Shown one piece after another: positions 54,723 through 62,528 of a stretch of DNA of 64,000 bases. A model generated the notes under the pieces. That model saw only the letters and a list, made by a program, of their open reading frames with translations. It was not told the DNA's origin and made no database searches. This DNA is from Clavibacter sp. B3I6 (GTDB lineage: Bacteria > Actinomycetota > Actinomycetes > Actinomycetales > Microbacteriaceae). The translations under genes and the position numbers were made by a program. Numbering within the stretch: position 1 is the stretch's first letter; every line of letters begins with the position of its first letter. The DNA is taken from assembly GCF_030816895.1 (NCBI RefSeq), contig NZ_JAUSYL010000001.1, forward strand, positions 2,108,001-2,172,000. The letters are read 5' to 3'.

Positions 54723-55637
54723 TCAGCGACCTGCGGTGTAGTGGTTCTGCACCTGCGCGGCGGTGAGCGCCGTCCGGTACACCGCGGCGAAGCGCATGCT
54801 GCCCGTGAAGTAGGCGTTGCCCGCGTTGGGCCAGCCCGACGTGTTGTCGTAGCCGATCCGCCAGTAGCCGGTGAAGCTCTCCGCCGTGGAAGCGGTGCTG
54901 CCGGCGACGCGGGCGCCGTCGAGGTACAGCGTCATGCCGGTGGTGGGCGACATGGTGGAGACCGCGTGGTGCCAGGCACCGTCCGCGACGTTCACGTTCG
55001 CGCCGGTCGTGATGGTCTGGTACCCGCCGGAGTAGGTGCCGAACACGAGCTGGCCCGTGCTGGAGACGTAGGTGTGGCGGTCGTAGGACGACGACGATCC
55101 CGTCGCGGAGTTGCCGAAGCCGATGAGCTTCCCGCCCTTCACCGAGGTGCGGAACCACACCTCGGTGCTGAAGGTCGCGAGGCCCTGCTGCTGCAGCGCG
55201 TTGGTGAGGGAGCTCGTGCTGCCGTTGAGCGCGTAGGCGCCGCCGGCGTCGCGCGGGCAGGCCTGGGGGGTGGTCGTCGTGCTCGTCATGCTCCCGCGGT
55301 ACGTGCCGGGGTAGGTGCCGGAGGCGGCGTCCCGCGCCGTGGTGGATCCGCCCGCCTCGTTCAGCGGGTACGCGAACAGGGCGCTGGCCCGGTCGGCGGC
55401 GAAGGCGCTGGTGCAGGTGAAGGACGCTGCGGACGAGGCGGCGCTGTTGTTCGAGTTGGTGATGGACGCCGTGTACGCGCCGTTCGTCCCCGGAGCGAGG
55501 AGCAGGACGGCGCCGAGTGCCACGGCCGAGACCGACGCGGAGATGCCGGCGCGGCGGGACGCGCGACGCGGGGTCGCCGGCGGCGCGCTGGCATCGACAC
55601 CGAGGCGGCGGCCGAGGAGGCGGGCGACGACGCTCAT
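54723..55637 (-). CDS. exported LamG/concanavalin-A-like protein with SipW-type signal
   Basis: A 304-residue protein. A basic N-terminus and a hydrophobic segment (about 32-52) end NGAYTASITNSNNSAASS, similar to SipW-dependent signals. The LamG-like domain (about 85-300) contains FSTEVWFRTSVKGGKLIGFG, DGAWHHAVSTMS and GMTLYLDGARVAGS, the usual strand pattern. It closes with FAAVYRTALTAAQVQNHY. LamG domains bind carbohydrate or protein. It overlaps the signal-peptidase gene by four bases (ATGA), so it is likely to be that enzyme's substrate. Confidence 0.85.
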   Translation of the reverse strand: MSVVARLLGRRLGVDASAPPATPRRASRRAGISASVSAVALGAVLLLAPGTNGAYTASITNSNNSAASSAASFTCTSAFAADRASALFAYPLNEAGGSTTARDAASGTYPGTYRGSMTSTTTTPQACPRDAGGAYALNGSTSSLTNALQQQGLATFSTEVWFRTSVKGGKLIGFGNSATGSSSSYDRHTYVSSTGQLVFGTYSGGYQTITTGANVNVADGAWHHAVSTMSPTTGMTLYLDGARVAGSTASTAESFTGYWRIGYDNTSGWPNAGNAYFTGSMRFAAVYRTALTAAQVQNHYTAGR

Positions 55638-56608
55638 GCGCGGCGCTCCTCGCCGGACGGGAGGCCCACGACCAGCGTGTAGAGGAGGGGGACGGCGCAG
55701 ACGCCGAAGAAGACGACCCAGCCCCAGACCGGCAGGTCGAGCACGGAGGTGATGTCGTGGAACTGCCCGGTCGCGCCCACGGGGGCGGTGACGCTGCCGA
55801 CCTCGCCGGCCGCCAGGGTCACGTGCGTGCCGCCCTCGACCGCGACGCGGATGGGGAGGAGGCCGGTGTTCACGATGCTGGCCCGGACGTCGGAGCCGCG
55901 GGTGACGGCCTCGAGGACGACCAGCGCGACGAACGGCTTCAGCAGGAACACGGTGAGGGCCGCGACGAGCGAGCCGCCGAGCATGCGCATCGAGGCGCGG
56001 TGCGTGGGCGATCCGATGAGGCGGGTGAGGATCGTGACGATCACGAGGCCGGCGACGAACAGCGGCAGCCCCCGGGCGAGCCAGCCGAAGCCGGGGAGGA
56101 TCGTGGTCGCCTCGCCGAGGAGGTGGGCCTGGTCGGTCTTCCACGGGTCGGTGGCGCCGTTGATGTCGCCCCGCGTGGTGAGCCCGTCGGCGCCGACGCC
56201 GATGACGCGGTGCGTGTAGGTCTCGTCGGGGGTCGTGGAGGGGTGGAACGTGACGACGTCGCCGACCTCGACGTCCTCGACGAGGACGGGGGTGGTGAGC
56301 AGCAGCGCGCCCACCGGGGCCGTGGTGCCCATCGAGGGGGTCTGGACGACGAACCAGCGGCCGCCCGAGGCCTGGAAGAGGAGGGTCGCGGCGACCATCA
56401 GCGCGAGCAGGACCGTGGCGGTCCACATCACGACGGTGCGTCGCCGGAAGGAGCGGGAGGTGCGCGCGGCGCGGCGAGCCGCGCCGCGCGCCGGGAGGAC
56501 GGGGGCGGTCGTGGTGAGGTGCACGTCCTCCGCGACGGCATCCAGCTCGAGGTCGAGCTCGAGCGCGTCGATCGCCGTGGCGACGTCGCGGTCCTGGATG
56601 TCGGTCAT
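55634..56608 (-). CDS. second signal peptidase I, Ser/His type
   Basis: A 324-residue membrane protease. An acidic cytoplasmic N-terminus (about 1-45) precedes helix 1 (about 58-80), then the catalytic Ser92 in TPSMGTTAPVG and His133 in YTHRVIGV, which replaces Lys, and the late GDINGATD box. The consensus SM-x-P has become SMGTTAP, which is unusual. Three more helices (about 170-190, 208-232 and 285-312) make it larger than the first SipW-type enzyme. It is placed between a TasA-like and a LamG gene, its probable substrates. Confidence 0.87.
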   Translation of the reverse strand: MTDIQDRDVATAIDALELDLELDAVAEDVHLTTTAPVLPARGAARRAARTSRSFRRRTVVMWTATVLLALMVAATLLFQASGGRWFVVQTPSMGTTAPVGALLLTTPVLVEDVEVGDVVTFHPSTTPDETYTHRVIGVGADGLTTRGDINGATDPWKTDQAHLLGEATTILPGFGWLARGLPLFVAGLVIVTILTRLIGSPTHRASMRMLGGSLVAALTVFLLKPFVALVVLEAVTRGSDVRASIVNTGLLPIRVAVEGGTHVTLAAGEVGSVTAPVGATGQFHDITSVLDLPVWGWVVFFGVCAVPLLYTLVVGLPSGEERRA

Positions 56609-56693
56609 GATGCACCTCCCGTGTCAGTGGGTCCGGATGGGACGAGAGCGGGGCCGCCGTGCGGCGGCCCCGCGGTGGTCGTGCGGGGTAGGA

Positions 56694-57356
56694 CTAGGAG
56701 GCGAAGGACCAGGTGAGGGGCAGCGAGGCGCCGAGGCCCTGGTACGTGTTGCCGGCCGAGTTGTCGAGGGTGACCGCGAAGGTGAAGTCGCTGCTGGCGC
56801 CGGCGGCGAGGGCGGTCAGGGTCTTGGCGGGCGAGCCGGCGAGGGTCGCGGCGGTGCCGGTGAAGACGTTGACGCCGCCCGAGGTGATGACGACGTTCAG
56901 CTTGGAGCAGAAGTCGGTCGCGGTGCCGTTGACGGTGCCGTTCTTGGTCTGCGCGCACACGGCGCCGGGGGTGAGGGTGAAGGTCGCGGCCTTGGAGGTG
57001 CCGACGTTCTTGATGTTGACGACGCTCGTGACGGTCTGGCCGGGGATCATCGTGGTCGAGCCGCCGAACTTGTTGATGGTGGAGCAGGTCGCGGCGTTGG
57101 CGTCGACGCCGGTCGCGGTGCTCGTGCTGAGGCAGGTCACGGTCGGGGCGCCGTTGGCGCCGGCCTGCGACTCCTGCATGACGAGCGAGCCGGAGGCCGC
57201 GGTGTTGGTGTCGTTGGTGATCGAGGCGACGAAGCCCGACAGCGTGCCCGACATCGAGACGGAGAGGAGGACGGCGGCCGCGACGCCGGTCGCGATCGCG
57301 AGGGGGGCGAAGCGGACGCGGCGGGTCTTGGCGGCGGGGGCGATGTGGTTCGACAT
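56694..57356 (-). CDS. TasA-like exported protein
   Basis: A 220-residue protein. The basic start (KTRRVRF) and hydrophobic segment (about 16-35) run into SGTLSGFVASITNDTNTAAS, the pattern seen in SipW-dependent substrates. The mature domain is rich in Thr, Ser and Val strands, includes NIKNVGTSKAATFTLTPG, and has several Cys that could pair. Its start lies 78 bases from an inverted repeat that it shares with the divergent marR gene. It is separated by 85 bases from the signal-peptidase gene. Confidence 0.78.
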   Translation of the reverse strand: MSNHIAPAAKTRRVRFAPLAIATGVAAAVLLSVSMSGTLSGFVASITNDTNTAASGSLVMQESQAGANGAPTVTCLSTSTATGVDANAATCSTINKFGGSTTMIPGQTVTSVVNIKNVGTSKAATFTLTPGAVCAQTKNGTVNGTATDFCSKLNVVITSGGVNVFTGTAATLAGSPAKTLTALAAGASSDFTFAVTLDNSAGNTYQGLGASLPLTWSFAS

Positions 57357-57433
57357 GGTGTGGCTCCGGGTGTGAGTGGGGAGGAGGGGACTGGGTGAGC
57401 CCCCGGAGGAGAAGACCGGTGACTCGCTTTGCA

Positions 57434-57456
57434 AGTAACTCGAATGTACAGCTACT
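57434..57456. promoter_or_regulatory. inverted repeat between the TasA-like gene and marR
   Basis: AGTAACT and AGCTACT are inverted (six of seven bases pair) around nine bases, CGAATGTAC. It is AT-rich for the genome and sits in the 229-base divergent promoter. It is a likely MarR-type operator, possibly controlling both genes. Confidence 0.5.
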
Positions 57457-57585
57457 CGGGATCCGTGCGACCCCCCACTGCGGGGGCCAACCCCTTCGCT
57501 CCGGGGACGGGAGCGCGCACGGGCGGGATACAGTCTCTGGACCGCCCACGGACCCTGCCCGGTCCACGACACAGGACACCCGACG

Positions 57586-58098
57586 ATGACCCCGGAGAGA
57601 CACGCTCCCCGCCGCGACGACGCCGCCGCCGTGGAGGAGCTCGCGAACGCGCTGCACATGATCGAGACCGCGCAACGGCACCTGCGCACGCGCATCGCGC
57701 AGGACATCGGCGTGAACGTCACCGACCTGACCGTCATCGGCGTCGTCGGGGACCTCGGCCGCATGACCCCGAAGCACCTCGCCTCCGAGATCTCCATGGG
57801 CACGGGCGCGGTGACCGCCGTGATCGACCGGCTCGTCGGCGCCGGCCACCTCGGTCGCGTGCCCAACCCCCGGGACCGCCGCAGCGTCTTCCTCGAGCTC
57901 ACCGACGCCGGCCGGAGGACGCTCGCGCGCATGACCGACGACTACCGGGAGGCGGCCGCCGTCGCGCTCCGGGCGTCCCCCGCGCTCGGCACGGAGGAGA
58001 CGGCGGAGGACATCGCGCGCGCCGCCGTCGCCATGACCGCGCACACCATCGACGGGCCGGACGCGGGCCCCTCCCCCTCCGCGGGCGCGCGCGCGTGA
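57586..58098 (+). CDS. MarR-family transcriptional regulator
   Basis: A 170-residue protein. The winged helix-turn-helix is at about residues 45-115 (TPKHLASEISMGTGAVTAVI, with the wing GRVPNPRDRRSVFLELTDAG). Flanking helices would form the dimer. It is divergent from the second exported-protein locus and overlaps the Nudix gene by four bases (GTGA). The inverted repeat at 57434 is its candidate site. Confidence 0.9.
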   Translation: MTPERHAPRRDDAAAVEELANALHMIETAQRHLRTRIAQDIGVNVTDLTVIGVVGDLGRMTPKHLASEISMGTGAVTAVIDRLVGAGHLGRVPNPRDRRSVFLELTDAGRRTLARMTDDYREAAAVALRASPALGTEETAEDIARAAVAMTAHTIDGPDAGPSPSAGARA

Positions 58099-58514
58099 CG
58101 GACGGCGACGCCCTGCCCGCGGGCTGCCAGGCGGTGCTCGTCGACGCGACCGGGCGGATCCTCCTGCAGCTCCGCGACGACATCCCCGCCATCCCCTTCC
58201 CCGGCATGTGGGCGATCCCCGGCGGGATGCTGGAGCCGCCCGAGACGCCGCTCGCGTGCATCGTGCGGGAGGTCGCGGAGGAGCTGGGTGTCGAGATGGC
58301 GCCGGCCGACGTCACGCACCTCATGACGCGCACGCGCTCCTACGGCGTCGAGCACACCTTCACCGCGCGGCTCGACGTGCCGGCGGAGGAGATCCGGCTC
58401 ACGGAGGGGCAGCGCGTGGCGTGGTTCCCGGTCGCCGAGGCCGTCGGGATGGACCTGGCGTACGAGGACGCGGACGTGCTGCGGGAGATCGCCGAGCGGA
58501 TCGCGCGCGGCTGA
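58095..58514 (+). CDS. Nudix hydrolase
   Basis: A 139-residue single Nudix domain. The Nudix box appears as GMLEPPETPLACIVREVAEELG in pattern: Gly, Glu, and the metal-binding REVAEELG, at about residues 48-70. It hydrolyses a nucleoside diphosphate linked to another group; the substrate is unknown. It starts with a GTG overlapping the marR stop. Confidence 0.9.
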   Translation: MTDGDALPAGCQAVLVDATGRILLQLRDDIPAIPFPGMWAIPGGMLEPPETPLACIVREVAEELGVEMAPADVTHLMTRTRSYGVEHTFTARLDVPAEEIRLTEGQRVAWFPVAEAVGMDLAYEDADVLREIAERIARG

Positions 58515-58518
58515 GGGC

Positions 58519-59271
58519 TCAGGCGTCGCGCTCGGCGTCGCGCTCGGCGTCGAGGATCCCGCGGAGGAACGCGGCGTCGTCCCGGTAGTGCGCGGCGTCG
58601 TCCCGCAGGTGCGGCGCGTCGAGCTCGTCGGCCTTCGCGTCGGAGACGCCCGCGAGGTCGTGCAGGCGGAGGATGGCGACGCGGAGGACGTCGGTCCACG
58701 TCGCGGCGGATCCGTACGCGTCGAGCAGCAGCGCGACGCGGCGCCGGGCGTCGTCCGTGCCGGGCGCGCCGGCCGGGGTCGTGCCCGTGAGCGGGACCGC
58801 GCGCGTGGCCAGGTACGCGATGTCCCCGAGGCGGGGGCCGGGCGAGCACATGTCCACGTCGATCACGCCCGTGAGGCGGCCGTCGGCGAAGACGAGGTTG
58901 TGCGGCGCGAAGTCGTTGTGGCACACCACCTCGGCGGGCACCCTCGTCGGCGACTGCCAGACCGCGCCGTCGAGCGCGAAGCCGACGCTCGCGTCGTGCA
59001 GCTCGCGGAGGCGACGGCCGGCCTGCACGAGCACGTCGTCCGCCCAGATCCAGGCGGGCAGCGGGTAGACGGGCACGTCGCCGGGGAGGAAGGACAGGCG
59101 CTCGCGCCCGCCCTCGACGCCGAGCGGCTCGGGGATCCCCTCCACGCCGGCGAGCGCGAGGTGCCGCAGGTACCGGTGCACGGTGGGGGTCCACGGCCCG
59201 GCGTCGCGGAGGACGGTGTCGCCCTCGCGGACGACGCGGTTCATGTTGCCGCCGGCGAGGGGTCCGTCCAT
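58519..59271 (-). CDS. phosphotransferase enzyme family protein (APH-like)
   Basis: A 250-residue protein-kinase-like enzyme. The catalytic loop is CHNDFAPHNLVF (about residues 120-131) and the metal-binding segment GVIDVDMCSPG (about 136-146). The N-lobe is short (GGNMNRVVREGDTVLRDAG). Such proteins phosphorylate small alcohols, choline, sugars or aminoglycosides; resistance cannot be inferred. The start chosen is the ATG at 59271; the frame is open 33 bases further. The tail repeats ERDA. Confidence 0.82.
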   Translation of the reverse strand: MDGPLAGGNMNRVVREGDTVLRDAGPWTPTVHRYLRHLALAGVEGIPEPLGVEGGRERLSFLPGDVPVYPLPAWIWADDVLVQAGRRLRELHDASVGFALDGAVWQSPTRVPAEVVCHNDFAPHNLVFADGRLTGVIDVDMCSPGPRLGDIAYLATRAVPLTGTTPAGAPGTDDARRRVALLLDAYGSAATWTDVLRVAILRLHDLAGVSDAKADELDAPHLRDDAAHYRDDAAFLRGILDAERDAERDA

Positions 59272-59342
59272 CCGGCCAGCGTAGGGCGGGGCGGTCGGCC
59301 GCACGACCCCGGCGCGACACGCCCACCCGCTAGGTTGCGACC

Positions 59343-60728
59343 ATGAGCACCGCCGCGCCCGGACGCATCGACGAGCCCGCCGCCCCTCCCCGCCGACGCG
59401 TCGCTGCGTGGGCGCTGTGGGACTGGGGATCCGCCGCCTTCAACGCGGTCGTCACCACCTTCGTCTTCAGCACGTACCTCGCCAGCAGCCTGTTCGTGGA
59501 CCCCGCGATCGTCGAGGCGGCGGGCGACGACACCCGGAACCCCGCGCTGGTCGCCGCGAAGGCCGAGACCTCGGGGGTCATCTCGCTCGCGCTGACCATC
59601 GCGGGCCTCCTCATCGCGGTGCTCGCGCCCGTGCTCGGGCAGCGGTCGGACGGATCCGGCCGCCGCCGCCTCTGGCTCGGGATCAACACGGGCGTCGTCG
59701 TGCTCGCGATGCTCGGGATGGTGCTCGTCGAGCCCGTGCCCTCCGTCCTCTGGATCGGCGCTGCGCTGCTCGCCGCCGGCAACGTCTTCTTCGAGTTCGC
59801 GAGCGTCAACTACAACGCGATGCTCGTGCAGGTCAGCACGCCGCGCACGGTCGGGCGCGTCTCCGGCCTCGGCTGGGGCATGGGCTACGTGGGCGGGATC
59901 GTGCTGCTGGCGCTGCTGCTCGCGCTGTTCCTCTTCGACTTCGGCACGGCCGGCGCATCCGGCCTCCTCGGGCTGCCGTCGGGCGCGGAGGGCGGCGCGC
60001 TCGACGTCCGCATCGCGATCCTCGTGGCCGCGATCTGGTTCGCCGTGTTCGCGATCCCGGTGCTCGTGGGCGTGCCCGAGATCCCGGCGGCGCCGGGGCG
60101 GAAGCGGCAGGGCGCGCTCGAGTCGTACCGGATCCTGTTCCGCCGCATCGCGGAGCTCTGGCGCGAGTCGCCCCGCGTGATCGTGTTCCTGCTCGCGAGC
60201 GCCGTGTTCCGCGACGGGCTCGCGGCCGTGTTCACGTTCGGCGCGATCATCGCGGCCCAGGTCTTCGGCTTCTCGACCACGGAGGTGCTGCTGTTCGGCG
60301 TCGCGGCCAACGTGGTCGCCGGGATCGGCACCTTCGCGGCCGGCTGGTTCGACGACCGGTTCGGCGCGAAGCCCGTCATCCTCGTGTCGCTCGCGTGCCT
60401 GGTGGTCGGCGGATCCGCGGTGCTCCTCGTCGGCGACGCCAAGGCCGGCTTCTGGGCGACGGGCCTCTTCCTCTGCCTGTTCGTGGGGCCGGTGCAGTCG
60501 TCGAGCCGCACGTTCCTCGCGCGCATCTCCCCCGTCGGCCGCGAGGGCGAAATGTTCGGCCTGTACACGACCACGGGCCGCGCGGTGAGCTTCCTCGCGC
60601 CGGGCCTGTTCGGCATCGCGGTGGCCATCACGGGCGACACGCGCTACGGGATCATCGGCATCGTGATCGTGCTGCTCGCGGGGCTCGTGCTGATGACGCG
60701 GGTGCGCGGGGCGGACGCGCGGGCCTGA
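59343..60728 (+). CDS. MFS transporter, UMF1/Atg22 type
   Basis: A 461-residue transporter with about twelve helices. The opening AAWALWDWGSAAFNAVVTTF is typical of the UMF1 (Atg22-like) family, as is the GRVSGLGWGMGYVGGIVLLA segment after helix 4. It is a candidate exporter or efflux protein. The substrate is unknown; the eukaryotic relative Atg22 exports amino acids from vacuoles. Confidence 0.88.
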   Translation: MSTAAPGRIDEPAAPPRRRVAAWALWDWGSAAFNAVVTTFVFSTYLASSLFVDPAIVEAAGDDTRNPALVAAKAETSGVISLALTIAGLLIAVLAPVLGQRSDGSGRRRLWLGINTGVVVLAMLGMVLVEPVPSVLWIGAALLAAGNVFFEFASVNYNAMLVQVSTPRTVGRVSGLGWGMGYVGGIVLLALLLALFLFDFGTAGASGLLGLPSGAEGGALDVRIAILVAAIWFAVFAIPVLVGVPEIPAAPGRKRQGALESYRILFRRIAELWRESPRVIVFLLASAVFRDGLAAVFTFGAIIAAQVFGFSTTEVLLFGVAANVVAGIGTFAAGWFDDRFGAKPVILVSLACLVVGGSAVLLVGDAKAGFWATGLFLCLFVGPVQSSSRTFLARISPVGREGEMFGLYTTTGRAVSFLAPGLFGIAVAITGDTRYGIIGIVIVLLAGLVLMTRVRGADARA

Positions 60729-60774
60729 TCCGGTCGCGGACCCGACGCCGCCGCGGGCCTGATCCCGCCGCGGG

Positions 60775-61416
60775 TCAGTCGAGCGACCCGCCGCCCACCT
60801 TCACGTCGGTCGCGTTCTGGAGCGTCGCCCGCACCACGGCCGTGAGGGCCGTCGCGATCTGGTCCATGCGCATGTAGGGGCGGTCGGTGCCGATCGCCTC
60901 CTCCGTGGAGTACGGGATGTGGACGAAGCCGCCGCGGGTGCCCGGGCGCTCGCGCAGCTCGTGCATCAGCAGGTAGAAGACGTGGTTGCAGGTGTAGGTG
61001 CCGGCGGTCTGCGAGACGACCGCGGGGATGCCCTTCGTGCGCACCGCCGAGACGGCCGCCTTGATCGGCAGGGTGCTGAAGTAGGCCGCCGGACCGCCGT
61101 CGACCACCGGCTCGTCGATGGGCTGGAAGCCCGTGTTGTCCGGGATGCGGGCGTCGTCGACGTTGATGGCGATGCGCTCGACCTCGAGCGTCTCGATGCC
61201 GCCGGCGAGGCCCACGGAGATCACGACGTCGGGATCCACCTCGGCGAGCGCCGCCCGCAGCGCGTCGTCGACCTTCGCGAAGTCGACGGGGAGCTGGCGC
61301 ACCTGGATCTCCGCGTCGCCGTCCCAGCGGTCGCGCACCTCCTGCACGGCCGTCCACGAGGGGTTGCTGGTGTCGCCGTCGAAGGGCTCGAATCCGGTGA
61401 GGAGGACGGTGGGCAT
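60775..61416 (-). CDS. pcp: pyroglutamyl-peptidase I
   Basis: A 213-residue cysteine peptidase, the normal length of the family. It begins TVLLTGFEPFDGDTSNPSW. The catalytic Glu lies around 80 (ETLEVERIAINVDD region), the nucleophile Cys in SQTAGTYTCNHVFYLL near 143, and His in GGFVHIPYS near 166. It removes N-terminal pyroglutamate from peptides in the cytoplasm. It is convergent with the MFS gene. Confidence 0.93.
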   Translation of the reverse strand: MPTVLLTGFEPFDGDTSNPSWTAVQEVRDRWDGDAEIQVRQLPVDFAKVDDALRAALAEVDPDVVISVGLAGGIETLEVERIAINVDDARIPDNTGFQPIDEPVVDGGPAAYFSTLPIKAAVSAVRTKGIPAVVSQTAGTYTCNHVFYLLMHELRERPGTRGGFVHIPYSTEEAIGTDRPYMRMDQIATALTAVVRATLQNATDVKVGGGSLD

Positions 61417-61680
61417 GCGGGGACTCCTGTCGTGCGCGGGGAGGGGGCGTCCCCACGCTACGCCCCCGTGCGAGGCGGATCCGCGCAGGGGGATGCGGCG
61501 GCGCGGGATCAGCCACCTCGCCGACGACCGGGCCCGCGCGGGCGCGCGCGTGACGGCGCGCCGACCCGGGCATCCGGCCCTCGATGGGCCGGCTCCTCCA
61601 CGGAACGGGACCCGACGGCGTCCACCCCCGGGCGGGTGCATCCTCCCCGCGGGCGGCCGCCCGGCCGCTACCGTCGGGGC

Positions 61681-61968
61681 ATGATCTCCTCCCCCGGCGC
61701 CAGCATCGGCATCGCCCTCTACATCCTCGTGATCCTCGCGCTCGTGGCCCTGGGGGTGCTCGCGCTCGTGGTGCTCATCCGCCTGGCGCTCACCGCCCGG
61801 CGCGCGCTGCTCGTCACGACCGAGCTGCAGGAGGCGCGGCTCGAGCTCATCCGCGAGCAGACCGCGCGGCTCCAGGCGGACGACGGCGACGGCGAGGCTG
61901 ACGGCGGCCCGTACGCGCCCGGCGGCGGCACCGACGGTCCCGTCGGCCCGGTCGGCCCGGTCGCGTGA
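61681..61968 (+). CDS. small membrane protein, first of a tandem pair
   Basis: A 95-residue protein with one membrane helix (about 8-36), then a charged amphipathic stretch ARRALLVTTELQEARLELIR (about 40-59), likely a coiled coil, and an acidic Gly/Pro-rich tail. No named family is recognised. The next gene overlaps it by four bases (GTGA) and encodes a protein of the same design. Confidence 0.65.
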   Translation: MISSPGASIGIALYILVILALVALGVLALVVLIRLALTARRALLVTTELQEARLELIREQTARLQADDGDGEADGGPYAPGGGTDGPVGPVGPVA

Positions 61969-62255
61969 GCCTGCGCATGAGCATGGACCGCGCGAACGCG
62001 ACCATCCTGGCGCCCAGCTTCTACGACCTCGTCTGGTCGATCCCGCTGCTCCTCGGCACCGTCCTGGTGGCCCTCGTGGCGGTCGCGCTCGTCGTCCTGG
62101 TGCGGGTCGCGCTGGTGGGCCGACGCGCGCTGGCCGCGACCGCCGTGCTCGACGAGGCCCGCCTCGAGCTGGTGCGCGAGCGCACGGCGCGGCTGCGCGC
62201 GGGGCTGCGCGACGACGTCGCCGGTGACGACGGGGTCGGGGGCCCGGCCGCCTGA
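61965..62255 (+). CDS. small membrane protein, second of a tandem pair
   Basis: A 96-residue protein: one membrane helix (about 24-48) and an amphipathic stretch RRALAATAVLDEARLELVRE, parallel to the previous gene (shared RRAL, EARLEL, TARL). The tail is acidic and Gly-rich. It is probably a diverged tandem duplicate; the two could form a heteromeric membrane complex (inference). It starts at GTG. Confidence 0.65.
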   Translation: MSLRMSMDRANATILAPSFYDLVWSIPLLLGTVLVALVAVALVVLVRVALVGRRALAATAVLDEARLELVRERTARLRAGLRDDVAGDDGVGGPAA

Positions 62256-62301
62256 GGGGTCCGGTGCGGGTCCGCGGGCCGCGGGATCCGACAGGTCGCG
62301 T

Positions 62302-62331
62302 CGAGGTCCTCCGCGACGCGCGAGGACCTCG
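62302..62331 (+). terminator. hairpin after the small-membrane-protein pair
   Basis: CGAGGTCCTC and GAGGACCTCG form a perfect 10-base stem around ten bases. It is 46 bases after the second stop. The remaining bases to 62528 show no gene. Confidence 0.6.
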
Positions 62332-62528
62332 TCGCGCCGATGCCGGCGTGCTCGGGCGGGGGATGACGAGCCCGACACCGGCGAGGTGCGGGACCGCTCC
62401 TTCAGCCGACGAGGGGATCCTCGACCGGACGCCGCCACCGCATGACGCGCGGATCGCGGGCCACGCGGACGCTGGCGCAGGACGCGCGCCCCGGGTTCCA
62501 CACAGCACCGCACAGCAGGATGATGCGC

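Noticed and set aside
58519..59271. Antibiotic-resistance aminoglycoside phosphotransferase
   Set aside because: Only the general phosphotransferase fold motifs are seen; nothing in the sequence supports a specific drug substrate.
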